From contig NZ_JABVXC010000011.1 of assembly GCF_013349955.1 (NCBI RefSeq), positions 91,413 to 155,412 of the forward strand: a stretch of DNA of 64,000 bases, read 5' to 3'. The notes under the pieces were generated by a model. The model was given only the letters and a program-made list of their open reading frames with translations, did no database searches and had not been told where the DNA came from. The DNA comes from Onishia taeanensis. Lineage in GTDB: Bacteria; Pseudomonadota; Gammaproteobacteria; Pseudomonadales; Halomonadaceae. The translations under genes and the position numbers were made by a program. This document shows positions 37,273 through 45,949 of the stretch, piece after piece; the stretch's first letter is position 1; every line of letters begins with the position of its first letter.

Positions 37273-38714
37273 GGCGACCGGCCAGCCTCTACCGCAGGCT
37301 GCTGACCTGGCTTTTGCTGCCACTGCTGGGTCTGGGTGCCCTGATGCTGGTGCAGGCCTATCTGGACGCGCGCCATACGGCCGACCGTGCCTTTGACCGC
37401 TTGCTTGAGGCCGCAACCCTCGCGATCGCCGACCGCGTGCAGTGGCAAGACGATCAGCTGTGGCTGGACCTGCCTCCGGCCGCGCTGGAAATGCTGGCCA
37501 CCGATGCCGAAGAGCGCGTCTTCTATGCGCTCTACGATGGTGAAGGCAACTTCATCACCGGTAATGCTCGGCTGCCTAGCGATGAGCGCCCCGATCAGGG
37601 CCATGGCAACCTGCAAGGCTCACTCCAGGACACTCTCCAGGACACGCTTCAGGGCAGCCCCCAGAATGGCTCGCGTGGCGATACCCTGCTCTATCGCGAC
37701 ATCGAATGGCACTCGCTTGCCTTGCGCCAGGGCACCCGCCGCAGCCGACTCGAAGACTGGAGCCTGCAGGAGCGCTTCGAGATCCGCGTTGCCCATACGC
37801 GAGAAGGCCGGGAGGCACTGACCCTCAGCCTATTGCGCGGTAATCTGGCCTATATCGGTGCCATGGCGGCACTGGCCATCGCCGCCCTGCTGCTGGCGAT
37901 TCGCTCGGCCCTGGCCCCGCTGACACGGCTACGCAGCGCCATCCGCAGCCGTGACCCGCGCACCCTGGCTCCCCTGGAACTCCCCCTGCCCCGCGAACTC
38001 GCCGAGCTGCGCGAGACCGTCAACGACCTGCTGGCACGAATGCGCCGGGTGCGTGCCAATCAGGAACGCTTTATCGGCGACGCCTCGCATCAGCTGCGCA
38101 CGCCCCTGGCCGGGCTCTCGACTCGCGCCGAGCTGGCGCTGCGCCAGGATGACCCCGCCGCCTGGCGCGGCGCCCTGGAAGCCATGCGGACCACCAGCGC
38201 CAGTACCGCACGCCTGGCCGGCCAGCTGCTGTCGCTGACCCGCCTCGACAACCCGGAGGCCACGCCGGACCTTGCCCCACTGGATCTCAATGCGCTGGCT
38301 CGGCGCGCCACCCGAGACGCCTGGGCGAGCTGCCACCGGGATGGCATCGACCTTGGCGTCGACGCCGACGAGACGCCGCTGATGATCGACGGCGTGGCCT
38401 GGCAGCTCGAGGAGGCGCTAACCAACCTGATAGACAACGCCCGCCGTTATGGCGCGCAGCGCATTACCGTGCGGGTCACCGACCACCCGCCGACCCTGGC
38501 CGTCGAGGATGACGGACCCGGCATCGCCAAGGATCAACGCCTGCTGGTATTACGCCCCTTCTATCGAGGACGCGATGGCGGCGAAGGATCGGGGCTGGGC
38601 CTCGCCATCGTCGATGGCATTGCCCGGGGTCACAAGGCTCGCCTGACTCTGGAGTCGAAGGCCGACGACACGGGCCTCAGAGTCGCCGTCCATTTTACGG
38701 GAGATCGCGCATGA
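37269..38714 (+). CDS. membrane sensor histidine kinase (TctE-like)
   Basis: 481 residues. N-terminal helix (LLTWLLLPLLGLGALMLVQAY), periplasmic region of about 150 residues, second helix (YIGAMAALAIAALLLAI), HAMP-like linker, HisKA with His274 in GDASHQLRTPLAG, and HATPase with NLIDNARRYGA, DDGPGIAKD and GEGSGLGLAIVDG. The periplasmic part contains an in-frame repeat (LQGSLQDTLQDTLQGS). It overlaps the binding-protein gene by ATGA, which suggests that this protein presents the signal. Confidence 0.9.
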   Translation: MRRPASLYRRLLTWLLLPLLGLGALMLVQAYLDARHTADRAFDRLLEAATLAIADRVQWQDDQLWLDLPPAALEMLATDAEERVFYALYDGEGNFITGNARLPSDERPDQGHGNLQGSLQDTLQDTLQGSPQNGSRGDTLLYRDIEWHSLALRQGTRRSRLEDWSLQERFEIRVAHTREGREALTLSLLRGNLAYIGAMAALAIAALLLAIRSALAPLTRLRSAIRSRDPRTLAPLELPLPRELAELRETVNDLLARMRRVRANQERFIGDASHQLRTPLAGLSTRAELALRQDDPAAWRGALEAMRTTSASTARLAGQLLSLTRLDNPEATPDLAPLDLNALARRATRDAWASCHRDGIDLGVDADETPLMIDGVAWQLEEALTNLIDNARRYGAQRITVRVTDHPPTLAVEDDGPGIAKDQRLLVLRPFYRGRDGGEGSGLGLAIVDGIARGHKARLTLESKADDTGLRVAVHFTGDRA

Positions 38715-40012
38715 ACCTGTCCGGTCCATCGCCAAGGGCAGCGGCGAGGCGCCTGGTCCTGACCCTGCTAAAGCCTGGTCTACTGAAACCTGGAGTACTG
38801 AAATCTGACCTGCTGAAACCTGGGCTGCTGACACTTTGGCTGCTGACATTTGGGCTGCTGCTTGCTGCCACGCCTTCCTGGGCCGAGGAAACGCTGCGCT
38901 TCCCAGGTACGGCCTCTGCCACCCAGCCTCTCGAGCAACTGACGGTTCATGGGGCTCTGGATATTCCCCAGGTCCGACCCTTGCTCGAGGACTTTCACCG
39001 GCGCTTCCCTTTCATTTCCCTGACCTATCGCAACCTGACCACCCTGGAACTCAACCATCGCTTCCTGGCGGCTCAGACGCCCAGCGCCGATGTACTGATT
39101 TCCTCGGCCATGCCCTGGCAGTACCGACTCGCCAACGACGGCCATGCCCAACCACTGACTGGCGCCCGCGCCGACGCCTGGCCAAACTGGGCTCGCTGGC
39201 GACATGAGCTGTTCGCGGTGACCTTCGAACCTATCGTGATGGTCTACCGGCGCGAGCTGGCCGAGCGCTTCGGTGCGCCGCAAAGTCATGCCGAACTGCT
39301 TGACCTGCTTGAACAACACGGCGAAGCGCTGCGTGGACGGGTCGTGACCTATGATCCTGAAAAGAGCGGTGCGGGCTACAGCTATGCCGTCGAGGAGGCA
39401 AGACTGTCGCCCCGCTACTGGGAACTGGTCGCGGCACTGGGCGCCACCGAAGCGGTGCTTGAAGAGACCACCGGCGCCATGCTCCAGGGACTCAAGGAGG
39501 GAAAATACTGGTTGGGTTATAACCTGCTGGGCAGCTATGCCCAGAATGTGGTGGCCGACGACCCGGCCCTCGAGATGGTCATTCCGAAAGACTATGCGCT
39601 GGTCACCCAACGCCTGGCACTGATACCCAAACGTGCGCGGCACCCGGTCACCGCGCAGCGCTTTCTCGATTACCTGATCAGCGAGCACGGCCAGCGCGTC
39701 ATTGCCGAACGCACGGCGCTGGGGGCCGTCCACCCATCGCTTAAAGGTCCGGGCACCGCCAATGCCTTGAAGGCTCGTCTCGGTGACGCCCTGCGCCCCA
39801 TCCGTCTGAGCCCAGCCCTGCTGGCAACGCTGGATGATCTCAAGCGGCGGGCGCTGCTGGCGCGCTGGCAGCGAGAGTTTCGTCGCTGGCAGTCCGCCCC
39901 CGAAGGGGCGGCCAACAAGGCTGCTGAATCAGGCGCGCCGTCTTATCAGAGCGCCACAGCCCACGAGATTCATAACGATGGGACTAACGCAGCACGCTCA
40001 GGCGCACCTTGA
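38711..40012 (+). CDS. periplasmic solute-binding protein, orphan, linked to the two-component system
   Basis: 433 residues. A long N-terminal signal contains five leucine-rich units ([20 protein letters not shown]) made by a 15-base repeat, then a hydrophobic core [20 protein letters not shown]. The mature part is a family-1 (iron/AfuA/PgtC-like) binding fold: [68 protein letters not shown]. No permease or ATPase follows, so a sensing role with the kinase, as for PgtC, is likely. Its last 29 bases overlap the convergent rlpA-like gene. Confidence 0.85.
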   Translation: MNLSGPSPRAAARRLVLTLLKPGLLKPGVLKSDLLKPGLLTLWLLTFGLLLAATPSWAEETLRFPGTASATQPLEQLTVHGALDIPQVRPLLEDFHRRFPFISLTYRNLTTLELNHRFLAAQTPSADVLISSAMPWQYRLANDGHAQPLTGARADAWPNWARWRHELFAVTFEPIVMVYRRELAERFGAPQSHAELLDLLEQHGEALRGRVVTYDPEKSGAGYSYAVEEARLSPRYWELVAALGATEAVLEETTGAMLQGLKEGKYWLGYNLLGSYAQNVVADDPALEMVIPKDYALVTQRLALIPKRARHPVTAQRFLDYLISEHGQRVIAERTALGAVHPSLKGPGTANALKARLGDALRPIRLSPALLATLDDLKRRALLARWQREFRRWQSAPEGAANKAAESGAPSYQSATAHEIHNDGTNAARSGAP

Positions 40013-40403
40013 CCGTGCCATCTCGCACCATGCCCAGCTGACGCGCAGCCCGCTTGGAAAGGTCGATGATCCGACCGCGAACGAAGGGGCCGCGATCGTT
40101 GATACGCACCGTCACCTCCCGCCCATTATCGAGACGTGTGACACGCACCCGAGTGCCGAATGCCAGGGTGCGATGGGCAGCCGTCAGGGCCTGCTGATCG
40201 AAGCGCTCTCCGCTGGCGGTGGTGCGCCCGTGATAGCGGTCCGCGTAATAGGACGCCATGCCGATCTCGCTGCCGGCAGTACCAGCGCCCCCGACCGGGG
40301 TATCGTCGCGAGCACCTTGGCCGGCACAGCCGGCCAACAGCAAGGCCAGCAGCACCAGCGCGGCGTAAGAATAAAAGGGCAGAGAACCGGTATTTTTAGG
40401 CAC
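39984..40403 (-). CDS. rlpA: RlpA-like double-psi beta-barrel lipoprotein
   Basis: About 139 residues from GTG 40403 (the frame is open to 40484). Lipobox LLLAGC follows [20 protein letters not shown]. The barrel shows [40 protein letters not shown] and [20 protein letters not shown], including the catalytic-type Asp/His/Glu pattern of RlpA lytic transglycosylases. There is no SPOR domain, so it is one of the short forms. It probably acts on septal or cell-wall glycan from the outer membrane. Its start overlaps the upstream methyltransferase. Confidence 0.85.
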   Translation of the reverse strand: MPKNTGSLPFYSYAALVLLALLLAGCAGQGARDDTPVGGAGTAGSEIGMASYYADRYHGRTTASGERFDQQALTAAHRTLAFGTRVRVTRLDNGREVTVRINDRGPFVRGRIIDLSKRAARQLGMVRDGTVKVRLSVLR

Positions 40404-41280
40404 TGTCAGACGCCTTGAGGGGAGTTGGGTGCTTGCCGTCTTCCCAACCACGGCTGGCCGACCGTTCGCCGTCGAACCAGGCAAGCGTCTGATGCAGGCG
40501 CACCACGCTGCCGACCACGATCAGCGTCGGCGGCTTGATGGTGTCGCCATGGAAGGCGTCAGGCAGCTGGGCGAGACTGCCGACATGCACGCGCTGACGC
40601 GCCGTGGTGCCCTGCTCGATCAGCGCCAGCGGCGTCTCGGCGTCGAGGCCATGGGCCATCAGCGCCTCACGAATGATCTCGAGGCTGCCAAGCCCCATGT
40701 AGAACACCAGCGTCTGTCCAGGGTGAGCCAGCGTCGCCCAATCCAGATCACAGCTGCCGTTCTTGAGGTGACCGGTAACGAAACGCACCGACTGCGCATG
40801 GTCGCGATGGGTCAGCGGAATGCCGCCATAAGCCGCGCAGCCTGAGGCTGCGGTGATACCGGGAATCACCTCGAAAGCGATGCCCGCCGCCGCCAGAGTC
40901 TCGAGCTCCTCGCCGCCGCGACCGAAGATGAAGGGATCGCCCCCCTTGAGCCGCACCACCCGCTTGCCCTGACGAGCCCAATCCACCAGCGCCTGATTGA
41001 TGCCTTCCTGCGGCAAACTGTGCTGCGAGCGCGCCTTGCCCACGTAGAGACGACGGGCACGGGGATTGGCCATGGCCAGAATCTCCTCGCTGACCAGGCG
41101 ATCATGCAGAATCACTTCGGCGGCCTGCAGCCGCTTGAGTGCTTTTAGGGTCAGCAGCTCCGGGTCGCCCGGCCCCGCGCCCACCAGCGCTACCTGGCCG
41201 CGGGGAAAGTCGCGCAGACGAGCAAGCGACGCATCACCCCCACATTGGGGAAGCGTTGAGGGATGTAGATCGGAGGTCAT
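40396..41280 (-). CDS. cobA: uroporphyrinogen-III C-methyltransferase
   Basis: 294 residues from ATG 41280. Motifs [69 protein letters not shown], and LVFYMGL are those of SUMT enzymes. It methylates uroporphyrinogen III to precorrin-2 for siroheme (or cobalamin). No oxidase/chelatase domain is attached, so a separate CysG-N/Met8 enzyme is needed for siroheme. Alone upstream, with rlpA following. Confidence 0.93.
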   Translation of the reverse strand: MTSDLHPSTLPQCGGDASLARLRDFPRGQVALVGAGPGDPELLTLKALKRLQAAEVILHDRLVSEEILAMANPRARRLYVGKARSQHSLPQEGINQALVDWARQGKRVVRLKGGDPFIFGRGGEELETLAAAGIAFEVIPGITAASGCAAYGGIPLTHRDHAQSVRFVTGHLKNGSCDLDWATLAHPGQTLVFYMGLGSLEIIREALMAHGLDAETPLALIEQGTTARQRVHVGSLAQLPDAFHGDTIKPPTLIVVGSVVRLHQTLAWFDGERSASRGWEDGKHPTPLKASDSA

Positions 41281-41420
41281 GGCAAGCGTCTCGAATCGAT
41301 GAACCGTTTTATTCCATTTTACGCAAGAAATAAAATTTCTTATAGCCAAATTTAAGGTTTAAAGCGAAGAATAGCCAGTAATCTCTGCTTCGAAGCTTAT
41401 AACAATGCTGTATCTTGCCC

Positions 41421-41494
41421 GGCCCTAGGTTGGTACGAAAAGTCAGCGAGCGAAGACACCGTATTGTCGAGCGCAGGTAGTTTCGTGCAGGGCC
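41421..41494 (+). repeat. small inverted-repeat element
   Basis: The ends GGCCCT...ACGAAA and TTTCGTGCAGGGCC are inverted copies of each other around a centre that holds CAGCGAGCGAAG and GTCGAGCGCAGG. It abuts the next element without a gap. Non-coding. Confidence 0.6.
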
Positions 41495-41637
41495 TAGGCA
41501 ATGTCTGAAAAGTACTGCGCTCGCCCATACGGCGTTAAAAATCGGCTCAAGATGCTCATTTACACCCCGTAAACTCCGCTCTTTCGCCGATTTTTGCCTT
41601 GTCTGGCCTTCGCTCGTCGACTTTTCAGACACAGCCT
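41494..41637 (+). mobile_element. miniature inverted-repeat element (MITE- or REP-like)
   Basis: About 140 bases. The terminal inverted repeats are TGTCTGAAAAGT (41502-41513) and its complement ACTTTTCAGACA (41620-41631), extended by CGCTCG/CGAGCG in matching places. A second, inner inverted pair is AAAAATCGGC and GCCGATTTTT. There is no coding frame of its own. One end occurs again at 4228-4257. Confidence 0.7.
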
Positions 41638-41697
41638 GGGTCACGGAATGAGCAGTCGCTGCCCATAGCTGGCCGTGAGCACCGGCCACACGGTCGT

Positions 41698-41760
41698 TAC
41701 ATAACACCTGATCGCTGCATAACACTTGGTCGCCGCATAACACATGGTCGCCGCATAAAT
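41698..41760 (+). repeat. 18-bp tandem repeat upstream of kpsC
   Basis: Three units of 18 bases (consensus TGCATAACACTTGGTCGC) and a partial fourth end about 90 bases before the kpsC ATG. The region between 41281 and 41848 otherwise holds only the inverted-repeat elements. Confidence 0.85.
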
Positions 41761-41848
41761 TGTTAGTATAGTGCTTCTTTGGTATTAGCTTGCGCCTTGA
41801 CGGGACTCAAGTGTCGCTACTGTTCAGTCGTGAACAAGGACGTATCAC

Positions 41849-43933
41849 ATGCCCACCCACCAACCAAGCATCGCGACAGCCAAGCATAGGGTCGCGGGCT
41901 TCACATCAAGAGGCATCGGTAGGATTGGGTCTCTGGCCTCGTTTTTGCCGGAGTTCAAAGAATTCAAGGACTTGAGCAGACTTCCCCGCAAGAGAGTCAA
42001 CGCCATCATCGGCTGGGGGCTAAAGGCGACAGCCGATCGCGCTCGGCGACTGGCAGTCAGGCAACAGGTGCCTTACATCGCGCTGGAAGACGGCTTTCTA
42101 CGCTCGATGGGGCTGGGTGTCAGGGGCTATGCACCACACAGCATGGTCGTTGACCATCAGGGCATCTACTACGACGCCCGACACCCTTCTGACCTGGAAA
42201 CGATGATTGCCAATGGCGAATTTTCAGCGACCGAACTCGCGCGCGCCCGCCACTGCATGGCGCTGATTCGTCATCACCGCCTCTCCAAGTACAACCATGC
42301 ACCAGACCGAGCATTGCCCACCAGCGGCCGCCGCCGGGTGCTGGTGGTCGACCAGACGCAAGGCGACGCCTCGATCACTTATGGTGCTGCCAACGACGAT
42401 ACCTTTCGCGACATGCTGGCACAGGCCATCGATGAGGCCCCGGACGCCGAGGTGCTCATCAAGGTGCACCCGGATGTCATCGCCGGCAAGAAGACCGGGC
42501 ACCTGCTTGAAGACGCCAGGGCCAGGGGCTGTACGCTGATAGCTGATGACCTTAATCCATGGGCTCTGTTCGATGCCGTAGATACGGTGCATGTCGTTAC
42601 CAGTCAGCTCGGTTTCGAGGCCCTGTTGGCGGGTAAACGAGTGGTTTGCCATGGCATGCCCTTTTTCGCCGGCTGGGGGCTAACAGAAGACCGGCAGCAC
42701 TGCCCTCGGCGCGGAAGTGCCCGTTCGCTCGAGGCCGTTTTTTCTGCCGCCTATCTTCGCTACTGCCGCTATGCCAACCCCTATACCGGTGACAGCAGCA
42801 GCCTGGAAGAAACGATCGACCTGATCGCCGACCAGAAACGCCAACGGACTCGCCACAGCGGTGACTGGTGGGCCCTGGGGTTCTCAGGCTGGAAACGCAA
42901 CTTTATCGGTGACTTCCTGGGCCCCAATGCCAAGGTGCACTTCTCGCGTAAACAGGTACGCTTCTCGCGCAGACGCCTCCTTCCGCGACTCCAGGCGTCA
43001 CCGGCACCTCGCATGCTCATCTGGGCTCACCAGGCGTCGGAGGCTCATCGCCGCCACTGCGAGCAGCAAGGGCTGTCGATGTGGCGCATGGAGGACGGTT
43101 TCCTCCGCTCGGTAGGCCTGGGAGCCGACCTGGTCGCCCCGCTGTCTTTAGTGCTGGACTCGCAAGGCATCTACTACGATGCCAGCCGGCCCAGCGATCT
43201 AGAAGAGCTCCTGAATGGTGCCGATTTTTCCCCGCACCTGCTGGAAAGAGCGGCACGGCTTCGCCAGCGGCTGATTGCCAGCCGAGTCTCAAAATACAAC
43301 CTTTCCGGCCACCCCCTTCCCGACTTGCCTAGCGCAACCCGCATTATCCTGGTGCCAGGGCAGGTCGAAAGCGATGCATCAATCGCTTACGGATCACCTG
43401 ACATTCAAACCAACCAGGCCCTGCTGTCAGCGGTTCGCGCCACGAATCCCGGTGCCTTCATTATTTACAAGCCACACCCGGATGTAGTGAGCGGTGCCCG
43501 TGTTGGCAGCATCGACGCTGACGCTCCCCGTCATCACGGCCTCCCACTCTATGACCTTGAAGTGACGGATGCCGATATCACGGATTTGCTTGATGTTGCC
43601 CATGAAGTCCATACCATGTGTTCGCTTACGGGATTCGAAGGGCTTCTGCGAGGGGTGTCGGTTCACACCTATGGCATGCCGTTTTACGCCGGCTGGGGCC
43701 TCACCCAAGACCGACTAGCCTGCAGTCGCCGTCAACGCTTGCTGAGCCTGGATGCGCTGGTGGCAGGGACGCTTATCCTCTACCCCACTTACGTCACCCC
43801 CAAAGAAAAACAGCTCTGCAACGCCGAGACCGCGCTGCGATTGTTGGAACAACAACGCGCGATGCACCGTGGCCTATCCTTGGCCACACGCATATATCGC
43901 CGCTATCGTTCACTCATGTCAGGAAGGCGTTGA
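41849..43933 (+). CDS. kpsC: capsule Kdo transferase KpsC (LipA/RkpJ-like)
   Basis: 694 residues made of two related halves, as expected for KpsC, the retaining beta-Kdo transferase that builds the poly-Kdo linker of lipid-anchored capsules in the cytosol. Each half repeats the same landmarks: EDGFLRSMGLG (about 80) and EDGFLRSVGLG (about 415); ASITYGAAN and ASIAYGSPD; GMPFFAGWGLTEDR (about 270) and GMPFYAGWGLTQDR (about 611). The two modules are known to make alternating 2-4 and 2-7 Kdo links. First gene of the capsule-lipid unit; kpsS starts one base after its stop. Confidence 0.94.
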   Translation: MPTHQPSIATAKHRVAGFTSRGIGRIGSLASFLPEFKEFKDLSRLPRKRVNAIIGWGLKATADRARRLAVRQQVPYIALEDGFLRSMGLGVRGYAPHSMVVDHQGIYYDARHPSDLETMIANGEFSATELARARHCMALIRHHRLSKYNHAPDRALPTSGRRRVLVVDQTQGDASITYGAANDDTFRDMLAQAIDEAPDAEVLIKVHPDVIAGKKTGHLLEDARARGCTLIADDLNPWALFDAVDTVHVVTSQLGFEALLAGKRVVCHGMPFFAGWGLTEDRQHCPRRGSARSLEAVFSAAYLRYCRYANPYTGDSSSLEETIDLIADQKRQRTRHSGDWWALGFSGWKRNFIGDFLGPNAKVHFSRKQVRFSRRRLLPRLQASPAPRMLIWAHQASEAHRRHCEQQGLSMWRMEDGFLRSVGLGADLVAPLSLVLDSQGIYYDASRPSDLEELLNGADFSPHLLERAARLRQRLIASRVSKYNLSGHPLPDLPSATRIILVPGQVESDASIAYGSPDIQTNQALLSAVRATNPGAFIIYKPHPDVVSGARVGSIDADAPRHHGLPLYDLEVTDADITDLLDVAHEVHTMCSLTGFEGLLRGVSVHTYGMPFYAGWGLTQDRLACSRRQRLLSLDALVAGTLILYPTYVTPKEKQLCNAETALRLLEQQRAMHRGLSLATRIYRRYRSLMSGRR

Positions 43934-43934
43934 T

Positions 43935-45197
43935 TTGCAGGTTCAGGGAAGAGCGTTTCTATTGCTTCAAGGGGTATGCTCCCCCTTCTTCGACCGATTG
44001 GCTAAACGGCTGCGCGCCGCTGGCCATCTTGTCGTCAAGGTGAACTTCACGGGTGGCGATCGCCTCTATTGGCGCGGGCCAGCCTATGAATATCGGGGAC
44101 GGCTCGACGAGCTACCGAGCTTCATTGCATCCATTTGGCAGCGTCACGGCATCACCGATCAAATCGTGTTCGGCGACTGCAGGCCGGTACACCGCGAGAT
44201 GGTCGAAGAAGCCCGACGCCTTGGCATTCGCAATCATGTCTTCGAGGAAGGGTATTTCCGCCCGTTCTGGGTGACACTCGAACGTGAAGGGGTCAACGCC
44301 CACTCTCTATTACCCCGTGATCCTGACTGGTATCGCGAGATCGGCCCACACCTGCCTCAAGCGCCCAAGCCCAAGCGATTTCCCAACCCCTTCAGGGCGC
44401 GAGCGTTGCACGATGTGGCTTATCACCTGGGCAACGTCATCAACCCTGTCGCCTACCCCCACTATCGTACCCATGCCCCAGTCTCGGCTCCATTGGAGTA
44501 CGCCAGCTACGCCTTGCGCTTTTCACGGCTCAAGTGGCTAAAGCACCGCGATGCCAAGCGAATTGACGCAGTATTGCAATCCGACAAGCCCTTCTACTTG
44601 CTGCCCCTGCAGCTCAGCGGAGATGCCCAGATACAGCATCACTCGGCGTTTACCAACATGAACGAGGTGATCGCACGCGTGATTGCCTCGTTTGCCCAAC
44701 ACGCGCCACCAGATGCCCGGCTGTTGATCAAGAATCACCCCCTCGACATGGGACTGTCTCGCTACGGCACCCTTATCCAGCGACTCGCCCAAGAACATGA
44801 GCTAGGCGACCGGGTGGTATACCTGGAATCCGGCAATCTCGAGGCGATCGTTCGCCGCGCGGCCGGCACGGTTACCGTTAACAGTACCGTCGGCAATGTG
44901 GCCCTCGAACTGGGCTGCCCCACGCTCGCCCTCGCCGATCCTATCTATCACTTTGCCGGCCTGACGCATCAAGGCTCTCTGGATGGCTTCTGGAAAGCGC
45001 CTAGCCCTCCTGACCGGCAATTATTCATGAATTTTCGGCGCACCATCATTCACTGCCTACAGATCAATGGGGGCTTCTACAGCCGACCCGCGATCGAGAT
45101 TGCGGTGGATAACGCCATGCACGTACTGACCGCTGAATACTCACCACTCGAGCACCTGCTATGCCAGACGAACGCCACTCCCCCCATCGCGTCCTGA
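43935..45197 (+). CDS. kpsS: capsule Kdo transferase KpsS
   Basis: 420 residues from a TTG at 43935 with AGGAAGG eight bases ahead; the upstream open frame is a shadow of kpsC. Markers: FLLLQGVCSPFFDRLAKRL, VVKVNFTGGDRLYWRG, FGDCRPVHREMVEEARR, FEEGYFRPFWVTLER, and the C-terminal KNHPLDMG...NSTVGNVALELG. In E. coli KpsS adds the first Kdo to lyso-phosphatidylglycerol, so it defines the lipid acceptor. Here its neighbours may make an unusual acceptor. Its end overlaps the SDR gene by 37 bases. Confidence 0.93.
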   Translation: MQVQGRAFLLLQGVCSPFFDRLAKRLRAAGHLVVKVNFTGGDRLYWRGPAYEYRGRLDELPSFIASIWQRHGITDQIVFGDCRPVHREMVEEARRLGIRNHVFEEGYFRPFWVTLEREGVNAHSLLPRDPDWYREIGPHLPQAPKPKRFPNPFRARALHDVAYHLGNVINPVAYPHYRTHAPVSAPLEYASYALRFSRLKWLKHRDAKRIDAVLQSDKPFYLLPLQLSGDAQIQHHSAFTNMNEVIARVIASFAQHAPPDARLLIKNHPLDMGLSRYGTLIQRLAQEHELGDRVVYLESGNLEAIVRRAAGTVTVNSTVGNVALELGCPTLALADPIYHFAGLTHQGSLDGFWKAPSPPDRQLFMNFRRTIIHCLQINGGFYSRPAIEIAVDNAMHVLTAEYSPLEHLLCQTNATPPIAS

Positions 45198-45949
45198 TCA
45201 CCGGCGCCACGGGGGCCATCGGAGCGGCACTAGCTCGAACTTATGCCGCACCCGGTACCCAGCTGATTCTCCACGGGCGACGCCAGGACATCCTGCAGGA
45301 CATTGCCCAGCAATGCCGAGCGCAAGGCGCCGAGGTGAGGACCCATGAGATAGACCTGTGCAATGAGCAGACGCTGTTCTCCTGGTTAGAGGGTCTTTGC
45401 GACCCCACCCCCCCCGATCTGGTCATCGCCAATGCCGGCATGAATACAGACATCGGCGAGCATGGCGAGGGAGAGTCCTGGGAAGCTGTCAGCGACCTGC
45501 TGGACATCAACCTGAAAGTCCCCATGGCCATGCTCAACCACCTGGGCAAGCGCATGCGCGTTCGAGGCAGTGGCCAACTGGTGGTGATGAGCTCACTTGC
45601 CGCTTACCACGGCCTGGCACTGACGCCCAGCTACAGCGCCAGCAAAGCTGGCATTAAAGCCTATGGCGAAGCACTGCGCGGCTGGTTGGCCACAAGCGGT
45701 GTGGGCGTCACGGTCGTCATGCCCGGCTATGTCAGCTCGAAAATGTGTCATGACATGCCTGGCCCCAAGCCCTTTCTCTGGCAACCCGCCCGTGCCGCAC
45801 GTTGCATAGCCCGCGGCATTGAGCGTAACCAGGCACGCATCAGCTTCCCCTTTCCGCTTAACCTTGGGTGCTGGTGGTTGGCCGTGTTGCCGGCGGGTAT
45901 ATCTCAACGTGTTCTATCGTGGCTCGGCTATGGAGGCAATTCGGCGTGA
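45161..45949 (+). CDS. short-chain dehydrogenase/reductase (RkpH-like)
   Basis: 262 residues. Cofactor loop TGATGAIG (14-21), an Arg pair HGRRQD favouring NADPH, NAG motif (VIANAGMN), active-site Ser in VVMSSLAAYHG, Tyr158 and Lys162 in PSYSASKAG. The C-terminus is hydrophobic (LGCWWLAVLPAGISQRVLSW), a membrane-associated tail seen in 3-ketosphinganine-reductase-like enzymes. It sits between kpsS and the phosphotransferase and near the oxoamine synthase. It probably reduces the keto group of the amino-ketone made there (inference). Confidence 0.87.
   Translation: MPDERHSPHRVLITGATGAIGAALARTYAAPGTQLILHGRRQDILQDIAQQCRAQGAEVRTHEIDLCNEQTLFSWLEGLCDPTPPDLVIANAGMNTDIGEHGEGESWEAVSDLLDINLKVPMAMLNHLGKRMRVRGSGQLVVMSSLAAYHGLALTPSYSASKAGIKAYGEALRGWLATSGVGVTVVMPGYVSSKMCHDMPGPKPFLWQPARAARCIARGIERNQARISFPFPLNLGCWWLAVLPAGISQRVLSWLGYGGNSA

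Noticed and set aside
41309..41743. Minus-strand open frame of 144 codons
   Set aside because: It consists of the inverted-repeat elements and the 18-bp repeats read as protein (repeated LCSDQVLC-like units), with no ribosome site.
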